This document shows positions 53,651-62,455 of a DNA stretch of 64,000 bases, piece after piece. The stretch is taken from NCBI GenBank assembly GCA_014584705.1, contig JACTMJ010000013.1, positions 62,001 to 126,000 on the forward strand, read 5' to 3'. The position numbers and the translations under genes were made by a program. The DNA is from Acidobacteriota bacterium. GTDB lineage: Bacteria > Acidobacteriota > Terriglobia > Bryobacterales > Bryobacteraceae. The notes below the pieces were generated by a model, which worked only from the letters and a program-made list of their open reading frames with translations, did not search any database and was not told the origin of the DNA. Positions within the stretch are counted from its first letter, which is position 1. Each line of letters opens with the position of its first letter.

Positions 53651-55027
53651 TCATCGTCGTTGGCTGTCCACTTGCTCCGGTTTGAGAAATGTCAAATCTC
53701 GATTCACTCGCACATTGAACCGATACCCGACCGGAATCCGAATCGTCGGCTGCACGTTCAGGTTCCGTCTTGTCACCTGCGCACCGAACTGCGACAGCTC
53801 ACGCCCGACAGCGGTGCCAGCCATTTCGCCGGCTGACGGGTATGCGAGAATCCCGCCACGCGGTGACTGCGAGAGTTGAAACGCGGCGCTGAAGACACTG
53901 GTGAGTGCAGCGAAACCCAGCAGTCGCCGATAGTGGTTGTCCACCTTGTGCCGCAGTCCGCTTTGGCCGGAAGCGTCCTGGCTGGCCATCCCGTCAAGGC
54001 GAATCGACGACCCGTCTGGAAAGATGATGCGATTCCAGACAACCATCAGGCCGTCCTGGCCGTAGGCGATGCGGGAGTCGTAAACCCCCACGAGGCGGGA
54101 ACCTTGTGGGATCAGCAGATATTTTCCAGTTGCGGTGTCGTAAACGTTCTCACGGACGAGCGCCCTCACCTCCCCGGGCAGGTCCGAATTGAGCCCGTGC
54201 TCCAAGACGGCGGGGATGTCCCACCCCGCCTTGATTTCGTAAGGGCTCAAGGGCGCGCGCCGTGTCGCGGGAAACACATCGTCAACGGATTCTTTACGAG
54301 CACGCTCAACAAACCGCTCTCGGTCCTCCTGTACCCGCGCCGAAGCGCCCTCATCCTCGGTAGGGTGTTCACGGAGTTCTGCGATCATGGCCTGGGGGGC
54401 GATTCTCTGCCCGCCGGCGTCGGTTCCACGACCCATCACGCTCCGAACAAGGTCCGTGAGTGATCCAGTTCCTGGCGCGGAAATCCCGTCGGTGCCGGTC
54501 CTCGTCGCACTGGAGGCCTGCGATCCGCTGCCAGTCGCGGTCGGGGCTTCCATCGCTTGTTGTTCCAATTGAAAGGCGGCAATCCTCCGTTTCTGTTCTG
54601 GAGTCAGAGCCGGTATTGTCGATGGTGGTGTGGGTTGTCGAACAGCAACGGTTTGCGTATCAGGTCGCCAAGGAGTTCCCGGTCGTGGGCCGCCCAGTTC
54701 GTCCCAATCCTCCGCATGTTCTGTTTCATCGCTGTCGGCATCGTCGTCTGTCGCAGGCGCACCGGCGAGGCTCTTGGCAGGAACATCGGCGGAAATCGTT
54801 TTCCCGACCTCGGTCGCCGCGGTAAGGGATTTGGCTCCATCCACTTGCATGAGATCCACGGATCGTTGACGGCGGGTGATGACTCCGTATCCAATCAGCG
54901 CCACGACCGCGCAAACAACGATCAGAGCCAGTACGCCAGCCCGCCTGCTCAAACGAACGGCTGTTGGTGGGGCAGGGTAGAGATCGATACCGCTGGGAGA
55001 TTCGAGCTTTCCGAATGGATTCGTCAT
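53651..55027 (-). CDS. trbI: TrbI/VirB10-family conjugal transfer protein
   Basis: 458 residues. Short cytoplasmic N terminus, one membrane helix at ~28-50 (RRAGVLALIVVCAVVALIGY), a long Pro/Ala/Ser-rich periplasmic linker, then the TrbI domain: KAGWDIPAVLEHGLNSDLPG, LLIPQGSRLVGVYDSRIAYG, MASQDASGQSGLRHKVDNHY and VPVGYRFNV-like IRIPVGYRFNVRVNRDL. It spans both membranes in the mating channel core. Its start overlaps the trbG stop (ATGA). Last gene of the trb operon. Confidence 0.92.
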   Translation of the reverse strand: MTNPFGKLESPSGIDLYPAPPTAVRLSRRAGVLALIVVCAVVALIGYGVITRRQRSVDLMQVDGAKSLTAATEVGKTISADVPAKSLAGAPATDDDADSDETEHAEDWDELGGPRPGTPWRPDTQTVAVRQPTPPSTIPALTPEQKRRIAAFQLEQQAMEAPTATGSGSQASSATRTGTDGISAPGTGSLTDLVRSVMGRGTDAGGQRIAPQAMIAELREHPTEDEGASARVQEDRERFVERARKESVDDVFPATRRAPLSPYEIKAGWDIPAVLEHGLNSDLPGEVRALVRENVYDTATGKYLLIPQGSRLVGVYDSRIAYGQDGLMVVWNRIIFPDGSSIRLDGMASQDASGQSGLRHKVDNHYRRLLGFAALTSVFSAAFQLSQSPRGGILAYPSAGEMAGTAVGRELSQFGAQVTRRNLNVQPTIRIPVGYRFNVRVNRDLTFLKPEQVDSQRR

Positions 55028-56217
55028 TGCGCTTCCCCCGGTCCACCTTCGAAGCGCGCCGCAAAGCCATCTCCCTTCACCTTGCCGCGGAACGTCCCGC
55101 GAACAATGTCCAGCCGCTTTGCCTTCTTTCCCTCACCAAGAATCAACGCCGCATGCTCGAACAGCCGGTCCACCACGTAGACGGAACCCTTCACGCGGTA
55201 GTTGACCATCTCAGGACCTTTCTCTCCCACGACGACCAACACCGGCAACTCGCGTTGTAGAACTTCCTCTCGCATCTGAATGTAGCTCTTTTCGCCATCG
55301 TCGAAGATCCGGACCGGTCGCAATTCGGGGTGCTTCCCGAGCACCCGGTAATCGAAGTAGAGATCCTCAATCGTGCGCAACGGCGCCAGGCTTGAATGCT
55401 CCGCCGCGTCTTTGCGGCGCTGCTCCCGCTGCAACAAGTGCGCCTGCCACCGCGCCGTTTCTGCGGCAGGGTATTCAAAGCTGGTTCGGGCAATGTACTC
55501 ATCGGTCGTGGAGACCAGTCGCACATAGTAGAGCCGCCGGTCCGTAGTTAGAAGCAGGTTGGTGTCAAGACCGGGTCCCTTCGGTTTCACCACGATCAAC
55601 GAACTTTCCAGCGGACCATTGCCCAAGGTTGCCGGATCAATGAGCCACCGCACGGCATCGCCAATGTGAGGCTCCCCAATTAGCCTTTCACCGGATTCGA
55701 GTTCAATCACGCAGAGCCGCAGCGGCGCGCAAACAACCGTGGGCAAGCCAGCACCATAGGTGTAGACCACGCGCCCATCCTCGCCGGGACTTGGGAGCGC
55801 ACTCTGGCTCTTCCAGGATCCATCCACGTCAATCGCCTGGCTGGCATCTTCGGGCAACGGCACTTTCTTTACCGCAACGAAATCCTCCGGCACCTCGCTG
55901 TTCGCTTCCGTCTGCGCTGAATGTCCGTCGCCCTTCAGATGGGCACTTGCTTTCGAGGAAGGGCTCGGAGTCATTGGTGTGCCTTGCGCGGATGGCACCG
56001 GGTCCCTCCGCAACTCGTCAATAAGCGATCCGAATGGATACTCCACCGGCGATGGCACACCTGGTGCATAGCCGACGGGAATTGGCTTGGATGAAGAGGG
56101 TGATACCGTTCCCGAGTCGCGTTCTGGTTTCCTCCCCTGGCCAATTCCCGTCGTGACCGTGATTGCCAGTCCCAACGACAGCGCACATATTGATTTCGAT
56201 AGCGCAAGCACACCCAT
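55024..56217 (-). CDS. trbG: TrbG/VirB9-family conjugal transfer protein
   Basis: 397 residues; signal-type N terminus (SICALSLGLAITVTTGIGQG). The central and C-terminal VirB9/TrbG parts are clear: RVVYTYGAGLPTVVCAPLRL, CVIELESGERLIGEPHIGDA, LTTDRRLYYVRLVSTTDEYI and YFDYRVLGKHPELRPVRIFD. VirB9-like proteins form the outer layer of the core complex with TrbI and a TrbH/VirB7-like lipoprotein. No lipoprotein gene was found in this cluster. Confidence 0.92.
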   Translation of the reverse strand: MGVLALSKSICALSLGLAITVTTGIGQGRKPERDSGTVSPSSSKPIPVGYAPGVPSPVEYPFGSLIDELRRDPVPSAQGTPMTPSPSSKASAHLKGDGHSAQTEANSEVPEDFVAVKKVPLPEDASQAIDVDGSWKSQSALPSPGEDGRVVYTYGAGLPTVVCAPLRLCVIELESGERLIGEPHIGDAVRWLIDPATLGNGPLESSLIVVKPKGPGLDTNLLLTTDRRLYYVRLVSTTDEYIARTSFEYPAAETARWQAHLLQREQRRKDAAEHSSLAPLRTIEDLYFDYRVLGKHPELRPVRIFDDGEKSYIQMREEVLQRELPVLVVVGEKGPEMVNYRVKGSVYVVDRLFEHAALILGEGKKAKRLDIVRGTFRGKVKGDGFAARFEGGPGEAQ

Positions 56218-56229
56218 CTCTTCTGCCTC

Positions 56230-56976
56230 CTACAAAACCTTTGACCAACTCGCATTAGTTATGTACACACCCAGCGGGTTCACTCGTGCCAACTGCTCGT
56301 CCGTCGGCGGATTCACTGCAATGGTGAACGAGCCCTTCCATGCCTGTTCCTCTTGCACATCGCCGCCCAGGCCGCGCGTGGTCTCAACCCACTCCACCTC
56401 GTACGTCTGTTCACTGCTCGCGTAGATCGCCTTCACGTCCACGCTCAACATTGCGGTTTGTGCCCGCTTCTGCGGCGGTTCCTTGCGATAGAACTCGCTC
56501 ACCTCCAACTGCGCGGCGCTGCCCCTCGCGATCATGGCGTATACCCGATCAATCGCTTTCCGCTGCGAGATCCCGTCCGAGGTCACTGTCCGCAGATCCG
56601 AAACCCACTGAATCAGGGCCGCGCGCTTCAATCGGCCATCCACAACCGGTGCGGCCTCCGCAAATCCCGAAGCAACCGGTCGGCCCAGGCTGTCCACCGC
56701 AACGACAAAAGGGACTATCCGCGTCTGCAGGGAAATCGCAACGATTCCTCCCGTAGCGACTAGCGAAACAGCGAGGCCGCCAAACGCCACTATCCGCCAG
56801 TTCCGTGCCCGAGTGATCAGATCGCCATAGCGCTCATCCCACTCTCTACGGGCCGCGAGGTAACGGTTCTCCACCGGCTTTGGCGGCACACAAGACCGGC
56901 GCTCACCCTCCGCTGGAACCGCCGGCCTGCACTGCTCAGCAGTGGTCGAAAGGTCCAATGCTTCATGCGATGTCAC
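56230..56976 (-). CDS. trbF: TrbF/VirB8-family conjugal transfer protein
   Basis: 248 residues. Cytoplasmic N terminus, NRYLAARREWDERYGDLITR (a conserved TrbF opening), one membrane helix at ~65-88 (VAFGGLAVSLVATGGIVAIS), then the periplasmic VirB8 fold: VPFVVAVDSLGRPVASGFAE, IQWVSDLRTVTSDGISQRKA and VEWVETTRGLGGDVQEEQAW. It nucleates assembly of the inner-membrane channel. Overlaps trbL stop by four bases. Confidence 0.93.
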   Translation of the reverse strand: MTSHEALDLSTTAEQCRPAVPAEGERRSCVPPKPVENRYLAARREWDERYGDLITRARNWRIVAFGGLAVSLVATGGIVAISLQTRIVPFVVAVDSLGRPVASGFAEAAPVVDGRLKRAALIQWVSDLRTVTSDGISQRKAIDRVYAMIARGSAAQLEVSEFYRKEPPQKRAQTAMLSVDVKAIYASSEQTYEVEWVETTRGLGGDVQEEQAWKGSFTIAVNPPTDEQLARVNPLGVYITNASWSKVL

Positions 56977-58538
56977 TCACCATCCTCCATTCGCAAGTTC
57001 GGCGGTATCGCCGGCGGTGCGTAATCCGGGGGAATCGCCCCTTGCGCGGCGCGCGTCAACTGAGTCCCCACCGCCAGGCTTTTCGCGGCGTTGCTGCTCG
57101 CGCTCACAATCCTCGTTGCACGGCCCCCGGCCGCACCCAGATCCGTCTGTTCCTTCGACACACCGGAGAGTTCCGAAGCACTGCCCGCCACCGAAGAGGA
57201 CCCACCAGCACCGCTACGAGCCGGCGATACATCCGAGGAAATACCCCGATCCCTTCGCATCGGAGGCGACGCTGAAGCGGACCGCGGCTGGGAAGCCTCG
57301 GCGTGAGAACTCCTTGATGCATCCGTGAAGCCGGGCGCTGAACCGCCAGTACTCCCCGCGCCTCCAGAGCGATTGTCCCCGCCGGGTCGTCTGGGCGCAG
57401 AACCTGCGGAACCCCCTTTGGGCGCCCCGCCAGCCGCACCGCCTCCGCCCCCGAAAGGGGCCATGCCATTTGTTGCACTTCCCGATGCCCCAGCCCCGGC
57501 GGCTTGGCTCACCGACACCGCCGCGCCGCGAGCGGCCACCAGCTTGGCGCCCAGCGCCACCGCCCCGGCCACGGCCGCGCTTGCGACCAGTGCCCCCTGG
57601 GCAAGACCACCCACAGTGCTCACGGCATCCCCGCCCGTAAGCGCAGGCGCGCCACCGAGAATGCCCGCTGCCATCTTCGGTACGTTCCAGCAGATCATCA
57701 GCAAAAGAACTGCCGACGCAGCGATGTCCAGTGCATCAATGGCGGGCTGCGCGCTCGCGGCAATCGCTTCCGCGGCAACGGCCCAATTCCGAGTAAGCGC
57801 GAGGCTGGCGCCCAACAGCAGATACAGCACCATCACCTTCACGCCGGTAGAGACGGCGAATGCAATGTAGCGCTCCACATACGGGGCCGTCCAACGCGAC
57901 CCACCGAAGCCAAGAAACAAGAAACCAGCGCCAATCACCAAGTAGCTTTCTACCAAGGTGACGACCAGTTGTACCGTGATCCCGAGAAAAGCTAGAAATG
58001 AGAGCAGCGCCGCGAACACCAACGCCAGTGCCGTGCCGAAGCTAGCCATCCAACCGGATTCCGCGGCGGCAGAAAGCAGATTGCCCACCACGTTCAATCC
58101 GATTGCCAGCACGTCCGATGGCGCAAGCGAATTGAGCCCAGACGCCCGCTGTCCGTAGATCTGAAAACTGTCGATGATCCGTGGGATCCAGTCTGCGCCG
58201 AACGTCAGTAGGGCGAAGAACGCGCCGATGAACATCATTTTGCGGATCAGCGCCGCCGTCCATCCCTGCAGGTCGGTCTTCTCAAGCACCAGGATTGCGC
58301 CGGTCCATGCAAACTCAATCAGTGCCAAGATCCCGAACAGCCGATTCGCATAGCCCGCAGCAGTGTTCAGCCAGGCCGTCCGTACGGAACGAAACTGATC
58401 AAGCATCACGCTGGGGGAGGTCTGCGCAAATGCCGAATCGGCAAGCACCACCAGCGCCAACGCGCACATAATGCAAAGACGCGTGAATAGGCTCCAGTTG
58501 AGGCCGTGAAAACGCCAACCCGTCGACAATCTCATCAC
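56973..58538 (-). CDS. trbL: TrbL-family conjugal transfer membrane protein
   Basis: 521 residues. Signal/first helix (ALALVVLADSAFA) then 6-7 membrane segments including SFLAFLGITVQLVVTLVESY, GAGFLFLGFGGSRWTAPYVE, RYIAFAVSTGVKVMVLYLLL. The last third is a long Gly/Ser/Ala-rich disordered tail (GGGGAAGGAPKGGSAGSAP), typical of TrbL. It forms the polytopic VirB6-like inner-membrane part of the channel. Start coupled to trbJ. Confidence 0.92.
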   Translation of the reverse strand: MMRLSTGWRFHGLNWSLFTRLCIMCALALVVLADSAFAQTSPSVMLDQFRSVRTAWLNTAAGYANRLFGILALIEFAWTGAILVLEKTDLQGWTAALIRKMMFIGAFFALLTFGADWIPRIIDSFQIYGQRASGLNSLAPSDVLAIGLNVVGNLLSAAAESGWMASFGTALALVFAALLSFLAFLGITVQLVVTLVESYLVIGAGFLFLGFGGSRWTAPYVERYIAFAVSTGVKVMVLYLLLGASLALTRNWAVAAEAIAASAQPAIDALDIAASAVLLLMICWNVPKMAAGILGGAPALTGGDAVSTVGGLAQGALVASAAVAGAVALGAKLVAARGAAVSVSQAAGAGASGSATNGMAPFGGGGGAAGGAPKGGSAGSAPRRPGGDNRSGGAGSTGGSAPGFTDASRSSHAEASQPRSASASPPMRRDRGISSDVSPARSGAGGSSSVAGSASELSGVSKEQTDLGAAGGRATRIVSASSNAAKSLAVGTQLTRAAQGAIPPDYAPPAIPPNLRMEDGE

Positions 58539-59269
58539 TTCCCAGCCTCGAATCCGCGGCCGTCCCCGCTGCGTCCGCCGAATCGGAAGAACCGCTCTGT
58601 CCCTGCCTCGCGTGCCGCTTCCTTCTGAATTTGTGCCGCCTGGAAGGCCTGCTTGCTCTGCAAATCGGCCAGCATCAACTGCCGCAGCTTCATCAACTGC
58701 TGCACCTGCTGCTCCATGATCTGGTTGCTCACCTGCAGCGCCCGCATCCGCCCCTGGCTGGTCCGGGCCATTCCGCGAAGCTGGTCGAGCACCGCTTGCT
58801 CATCCCGCAGCTGCGCCCCCTGCATCCCCGCTGCCTTTAGCGTCCCCAACGTCGTATCCAGGCTCGTATCTGCCCATTCCTTGTAGTCGCGAAACCACGC
58901 CCGCTCGCGATAGCCCCAACCTTTGAACCGGCTGCGAAACTCCACATCCAGATTGGCCATCGAGTATGCCAGCGCCCGGCCACCCTGCACGACCCCGGCC
59001 AGCTGGTTGATATCGTCCATCACAGGCCCAAACACCTGCATGGGAAGCTCGAGCGTGTTCTTCGCCATATCCAGCACCATCTGGATTTGCTGGCGCAGCT
59101 CCTCGCCTTGGCGGATGTAGGCGTCAACGAGTTGCGCGTGATTCAACAACTGCGTCCACTCCGTCGCGTAGCCCACCGTCCCGCCGCGTGCCACCGGTTT
59201 CGGAATCAAAACCGCGCATAACGCCGTAACCAGCACCAGCCGTCCAAACGTCCGCAATCCTCGAATCAT
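58535..59269 (-). CDS. trbJ: TrbJ-family conjugal transfer protein
   Basis: 244 residues from ATG 59269 (overlaps the trbE stop as ATGA; the frame continues upstream inside trbE). Signal peptide LVLVTALCAVLIPKPVA. Family parts: GYATEWTQLLNHAQLVDAYI, RQGEELRQQIQMVLDMAKNT and a coiled-coil with Gln/Met-rich segments (QIMEQQVQQLMKLRQLMLAD). TrbJ is the VirB5-like pilus-tip or surface-exclusion-linked component. Long coiled-coil is normal. Confidence 0.9.
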   Translation of the reverse strand: MIRGLRTFGRLVLVTALCAVLIPKPVARGGTVGYATEWTQLLNHAQLVDAYIRQGEELRQQIQMVLDMAKNTLELPMQVFGPVMDDINQLAGVVQGGRALAYSMANLDVEFRSRFKGWGYRERAWFRDYKEWADTSLDTTLGTLKAAGMQGAQLRDEQAVLDQLRGMARTSQGRMRALQVSNQIMEQQVQQLMKLRQLMLADLQSKQAFQAAQIQKEAAREAGTERFFRFGGRSGDGRGFEAGK

Positions 59270-61761
59270 TGCTCCACCCCGTCTCGCACCATCTCGTAGA
59301 AATCCGCCCAATCCCGCAGCCCGCGCGAACGCATCCACTCCGCCTGCCACTCGTCGCCGTACTGCAGCATGAACTGTTGTACTCGCGCCAGTTCCTCGCG
59401 CCCGCTCACGCCGACAAACGCCAGCGCCACATCGCCCAGTCCCGACGAGATCAGCCTTTTGCCCACCGGCGAGACCACGTAATACTGCCGTTTCGGGATA
59501 CTCGTCTGTACCAGGCCAATCTCGCGCTCATTTAAGCCGAGCGACTCGTAGAACTCCCTCGAAGCCGGGTTCGACGCCTCCGCATTCGGCAGCAGAATCT
59601 TCGTTGGGCAGGACTCCAACACCACATCGCGAATCGGGCTGTGGAAGATATCGGAAAGGTTCTGCGTGGCCAGCACCACCGCGGCATTCCGCTTGCGCAG
59701 TGTCTTCAGCCAATCGCGCACCCGCTCGCGAAATAATGGATGCCGCAGATACACCCACGCCTCATCCAGAGGAACCAGCGTCGGTGCGCCATCCAGCCGT
59801 TTCTCAATCTGCCGGAACAGGTAGAGCAACACTGCCACTACAGCCTTGTCGCCCAGCCCCATCAGATGCTCCGTCTCAAACGTCAGGAACCGCCCGTCGC
59901 CCAGCATGTCCGAGTCCGCATCCAGCAGGTGCCCCATTGTGCCCGCCAGCGTGTAGTACTGCAGCGCCTCGCGCAGTTCCGCGTCCTGTACATTCGCGGA
60001 AAGCTCAGTCAACGTCCGCGTCGGCGATCCCTGCAACAGTCTCACGCCCTCGGCGAGAGCGTTGCGCTCCCGCGGAGTGATCTTCACGTCCTGCAGGGCG
60101 CAAAGCCCCTCCAGCCACTCCACCGCCCAGGCCACATCCGCGGGATCATCGATCTCCCGCAACGGACAAAACTGCCACCGCTTCGCCTCGCCCCCGATGT
60201 CGTAAAACTCCCCACCCGCCGCCCGAGTAAGCGTGAACAGTGAGTAGCCTTTGTCGAACGCAAACACCTGCGCGCGCGGATAGCGAAACCACTGAGCCGC
60301 CATCGTCGCCAGCAACGTCGATTTCCCCGCGCCCGGTGGACCAACCACCAGCGTGTGCCCCAAGTCCGAAACATGCAGATTCAGTCGAAACGGCGTCGCT
60401 CCTGTCGTTGCCGCAAAGAGCAACGGCGGACTAGCCGGCGGCATCAGCGGCGACGGATTCCGGCGCTCCCCCGTCCACACCGCCGTAATCGGCAGCATGT
60501 CCGCCAGGTTCAGCGTATGCAGCAGCACCCGCCGCGCATTCCGATAGCCGTCCCCCGGCAGGCTCCCGCGCCACGCCTCCAGCGCATTCACCGTCTCCAC
60601 CCGGCACAGGAATCCCAGATTCCGCACCGTCTTCACCACCAGCGCGACGTCCTCCTCCAGCTTCTGCTCGTTCGCGCCGTGGCACAGCACCACGCTCGTG
60701 TACTGGCAGAACTGCACATCGCCGGACGCCGCCACGCTCATCGCTTCCTCGGCATCCACCGCCATCTCCTCGGCGAACGCGTTCACCGCGCCGGTCTCCG
60801 TGCGCAGAAGTTGATCCTTCCACCCGCGCACCTTGGAGCGCCACTTGCTCCGCGTCTTATCGAGAATCGCCCGCGCCTCCTCGGGATCCAGCAGAATCGC
60901 CCGCGTATGCCACCGATACTGAATGCCCAGCGAGTCCAGCGCCGCCAGCATTCCCGGGTGGCTCAGCCGCGGAAACCCGTCAATCGCCACCACCCGCAGA
61001 TGATGCTTCCCGATCTTCGGCGTCACCCCACCCACCAGATCCTGTGACCCCAGCACATCGCTCAGATACGCCGGCACCTCAGGCAGCGCCACCGGATGGT
61101 CCAGCATCGTCACGCAGCGATGTACATACCGCAGCAGCTCCTCCGTCACCACGCCCGCGCCATCACGATCCAGCCCGGCACCCTCCGCCCCGTCACTCTC
61201 CCGCCTTCCATCCGCCGCCCCACGCACCATCCGCATTCGCTCGGCTTGCAGCAGCGCGCCGAACACATCCTCGAACGACGCCACGCGCGACTGAAAATAC
61301 TCCAGCGCTTTCCGCGCCGCGGGTTTCTCCCGCGCTCCCCCATCGAACAGAAACCCCTTCACGCGCTCCTCGTTCTCCAGCGGAGGCAGATACGCCAGCG
61401 CAAGGAAGTACTCGCTCTCGTAGTGCATGCCTTCCCGCAGGAACTGCTGCCGCCGCTCATCGTCAATCACCGCCGTTACCGCATCCGGAAACGCCCCACG
61501 CGCCGGATACCGCGGGGCCAACGAACGAATCGCGTCGCACTGCACCATCCACCCGCTCCCCAGCTTCAGCAGCCCATTCAGCCGCGCGCTCAGCGCCGCC
61601 ATCTCCCCATGCGTCGCCGATGCCATATCCGGACCCCGATACCGCCAGGCCGCCATCAGCGCCCCATCCTGCAGTAGCATCACTCCGTCATCCACCAGCG
61701 AGTCATAGAGCAGCAGATCCGCCAGCCCCTGCGCCCTCGTCCGATGCTCCGTCACCTGCAT
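59266..61761 (-). CDS. trbE: TrbE/VirB4-family conjugal transfer ATPase
   Basis: 831 residues, the standard VirB4 length. CagE/TrbE N-terminal domain (LLQDGALMAAWRYRGPDMAS) then the ATPase domain: Walker A GPPGAGKST (Lys480), Walker B TLVPLDEAWVYL, and the motif ATQNLSDIFHSPIRDVVLES. It powers substrate transfer and pilus assembly at the inner membrane. The minus-strand G+C at third codon positions is very high, giving long false open frames on the opposite strand. Confidence 0.95.
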   Translation of the reverse strand: MQVTEHRTRAQGLADLLLYDSLVDDGVMLLQDGALMAAWRYRGPDMASATHGEMAALSARLNGLLKLGSGWMVQCDAIRSLAPRYPARGAFPDAVTAVIDDERRQQFLREGMHYESEYFLALAYLPPLENEERVKGFLFDGGAREKPAARKALEYFQSRVASFEDVFGALLQAERMRMVRGAADGRRESDGAEGAGLDRDGAGVVTEELLRYVHRCVTMLDHPVALPEVPAYLSDVLGSQDLVGGVTPKIGKHHLRVVAIDGFPRLSHPGMLAALDSLGIQYRWHTRAILLDPEEARAILDKTRSKWRSKVRGWKDQLLRTETGAVNAFAEEMAVDAEEAMSVAASGDVQFCQYTSVVLCHGANEQKLEEDVALVVKTVRNLGFLCRVETVNALEAWRGSLPGDGYRNARRVLLHTLNLADMLPITAVWTGERRNPSPLMPPASPPLLFAATTGATPFRLNLHVSDLGHTLVVGPPGAGKSTLLATMAAQWFRYPRAQVFAFDKGYSLFTLTRAAGGEFYDIGGEAKRWQFCPLREIDDPADVAWAVEWLEGLCALQDVKITPRERNALAEGVRLLQGSPTRTLTELSANVQDAELREALQYYTLAGTMGHLLDADSDMLGDGRFLTFETEHLMGLGDKAVVAVLLYLFRQIEKRLDGAPTLVPLDEAWVYLRHPLFRERVRDWLKTLRKRNAAVVLATQNLSDIFHSPIRDVVLESCPTKILLPNAEASNPASREFYESLGLNEREIGLVQTSIPKRQYYVVSPVGKRLISSGLGDVALAFVGVSGREELARVQQFMLQYGDEWQAEWMRSRGLRDWADFYEMVRDGVEQ

Positions 61762-61767
61762 CCGCCC

Positions 61768-62079
61768 TCACCTCCAGCCCCGCGGCGTCGTCACCGGCAG
61801 CCCATGCACTCGCCCCTTCGCCGGATAGAAGCTCCGGTACCGCACATGCCGCAAGTACACCTGCCGCAGCAGCGGATCCGCCTTCCCCATTCGCGAGAGC
61901 ACGGCCACGCTCGCGAACCACAGCGCCACGCCGGCAATCACGCCCCACCAAGTCACCAGTGCGAACACCAGCATCGCCGCCATCAGCGCCGCGAACAGCA
62001 CCAGTTCCCGGTCCCCGCCCAGCAGCAGTTGCGGACGGTTCGCGCTCTGATGAATCACAATCTCGCGTGGCCGTTCCAT
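61768..62079 (-). CDS. trbD: TrbD/VirB3-family conjugal transfer protein
   Basis: 103 residues from ATG 62079 (GGGGAGAACGG upstream; open to 62094). VirB3-like: short N terminus (REIVIHQSANRPQLLLGGDR), two membrane helices (ELVLFAALMAAMLVFALVTW; GVIAGVALWFASVAVLSRM) and the conserved tail MGKADPLLRQVYLRHVRYRS. It works with VirB4 at the inner membrane, six bases ahead of the trbE start. Confidence 0.9.
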   Translation of the reverse strand: MERPREIVIHQSANRPQLLLGGDRELVLFAALMAAMLVFALVTWWGVIAGVALWFASVAVLSRMGKADPLLRQVYLRHVRYRSFYPAKGRVHGLPVTTPRGWR

Positions 62080-62103
62080 CCGTTCTCCCCTCACAAACCC
62101 CGC

Positions 62104-62430
62104 CTACAGCACCGACGCCCCGGCCACGCCGAACAAGCTGGTCATGAACCCGGCGCCCAGCACCAGAAAAGCAATTGCCAGCACCGCCACGCAGGAGCGC
62201 CGCGCGAACTCGCTCAGCTCTCCGCCGAACACCAACGTCCCGCCCGCCACCATCAGCGCGATCAGCGAAATCGACAGGGCCACCGGACCCGTCAGCGACA
62301 GAGCCACCAAGCTCAACGGCGCCTCCCACGGCAATCCACCACCAGCCGTACCCGCCAGCGCCACCGCAGCCAATCCCATCAGCGCCACCATCAACGTCCC
62401 AATCAGGCGCAATCCACGCAGTACCCGCAT
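62104..62430 (-). CDS. trbC: TrbC/VirB2-family conjugal pilin
   Basis: 108 residues from ATG 62430 (GGGAGGAAACAGT before it). Signal region RLIGTLMVALMGLAAVALAG, then two hydrophobic helices (MVAGGTLVFGG region and SCVAVLAIAFLVLGAGFMTS), the layout of cyclised or linear TrbC/VirB2 pilin. It sits between the TrbB ATPase and TrbD genes, its normal place. Confidence 0.88.
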   Translation of the reverse strand: MRVLRGLRLIGTLMVALMGLAAVALAGTAGGGLPWEAPLSLVALSLTGPVALSISLIALMVAGGTLVFGGELSEFARRSCVAVLAIAFLVLGAGFMTSLFGVAGASVL

Positions 62431-62455
62431 ACTGTTTCCTCCCGTTTCCAAGCGC

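Noticed and set aside
61044-62147. Long plus-strand open frames opposite trbE/trbD/trbC (Pro/Arg/Ser-rich, up to 367 codons)
   Set aside because: They are antisense to strongly supported trb genes with very high G+C; the composition is low-complexity and no ribosome site or domain is present.
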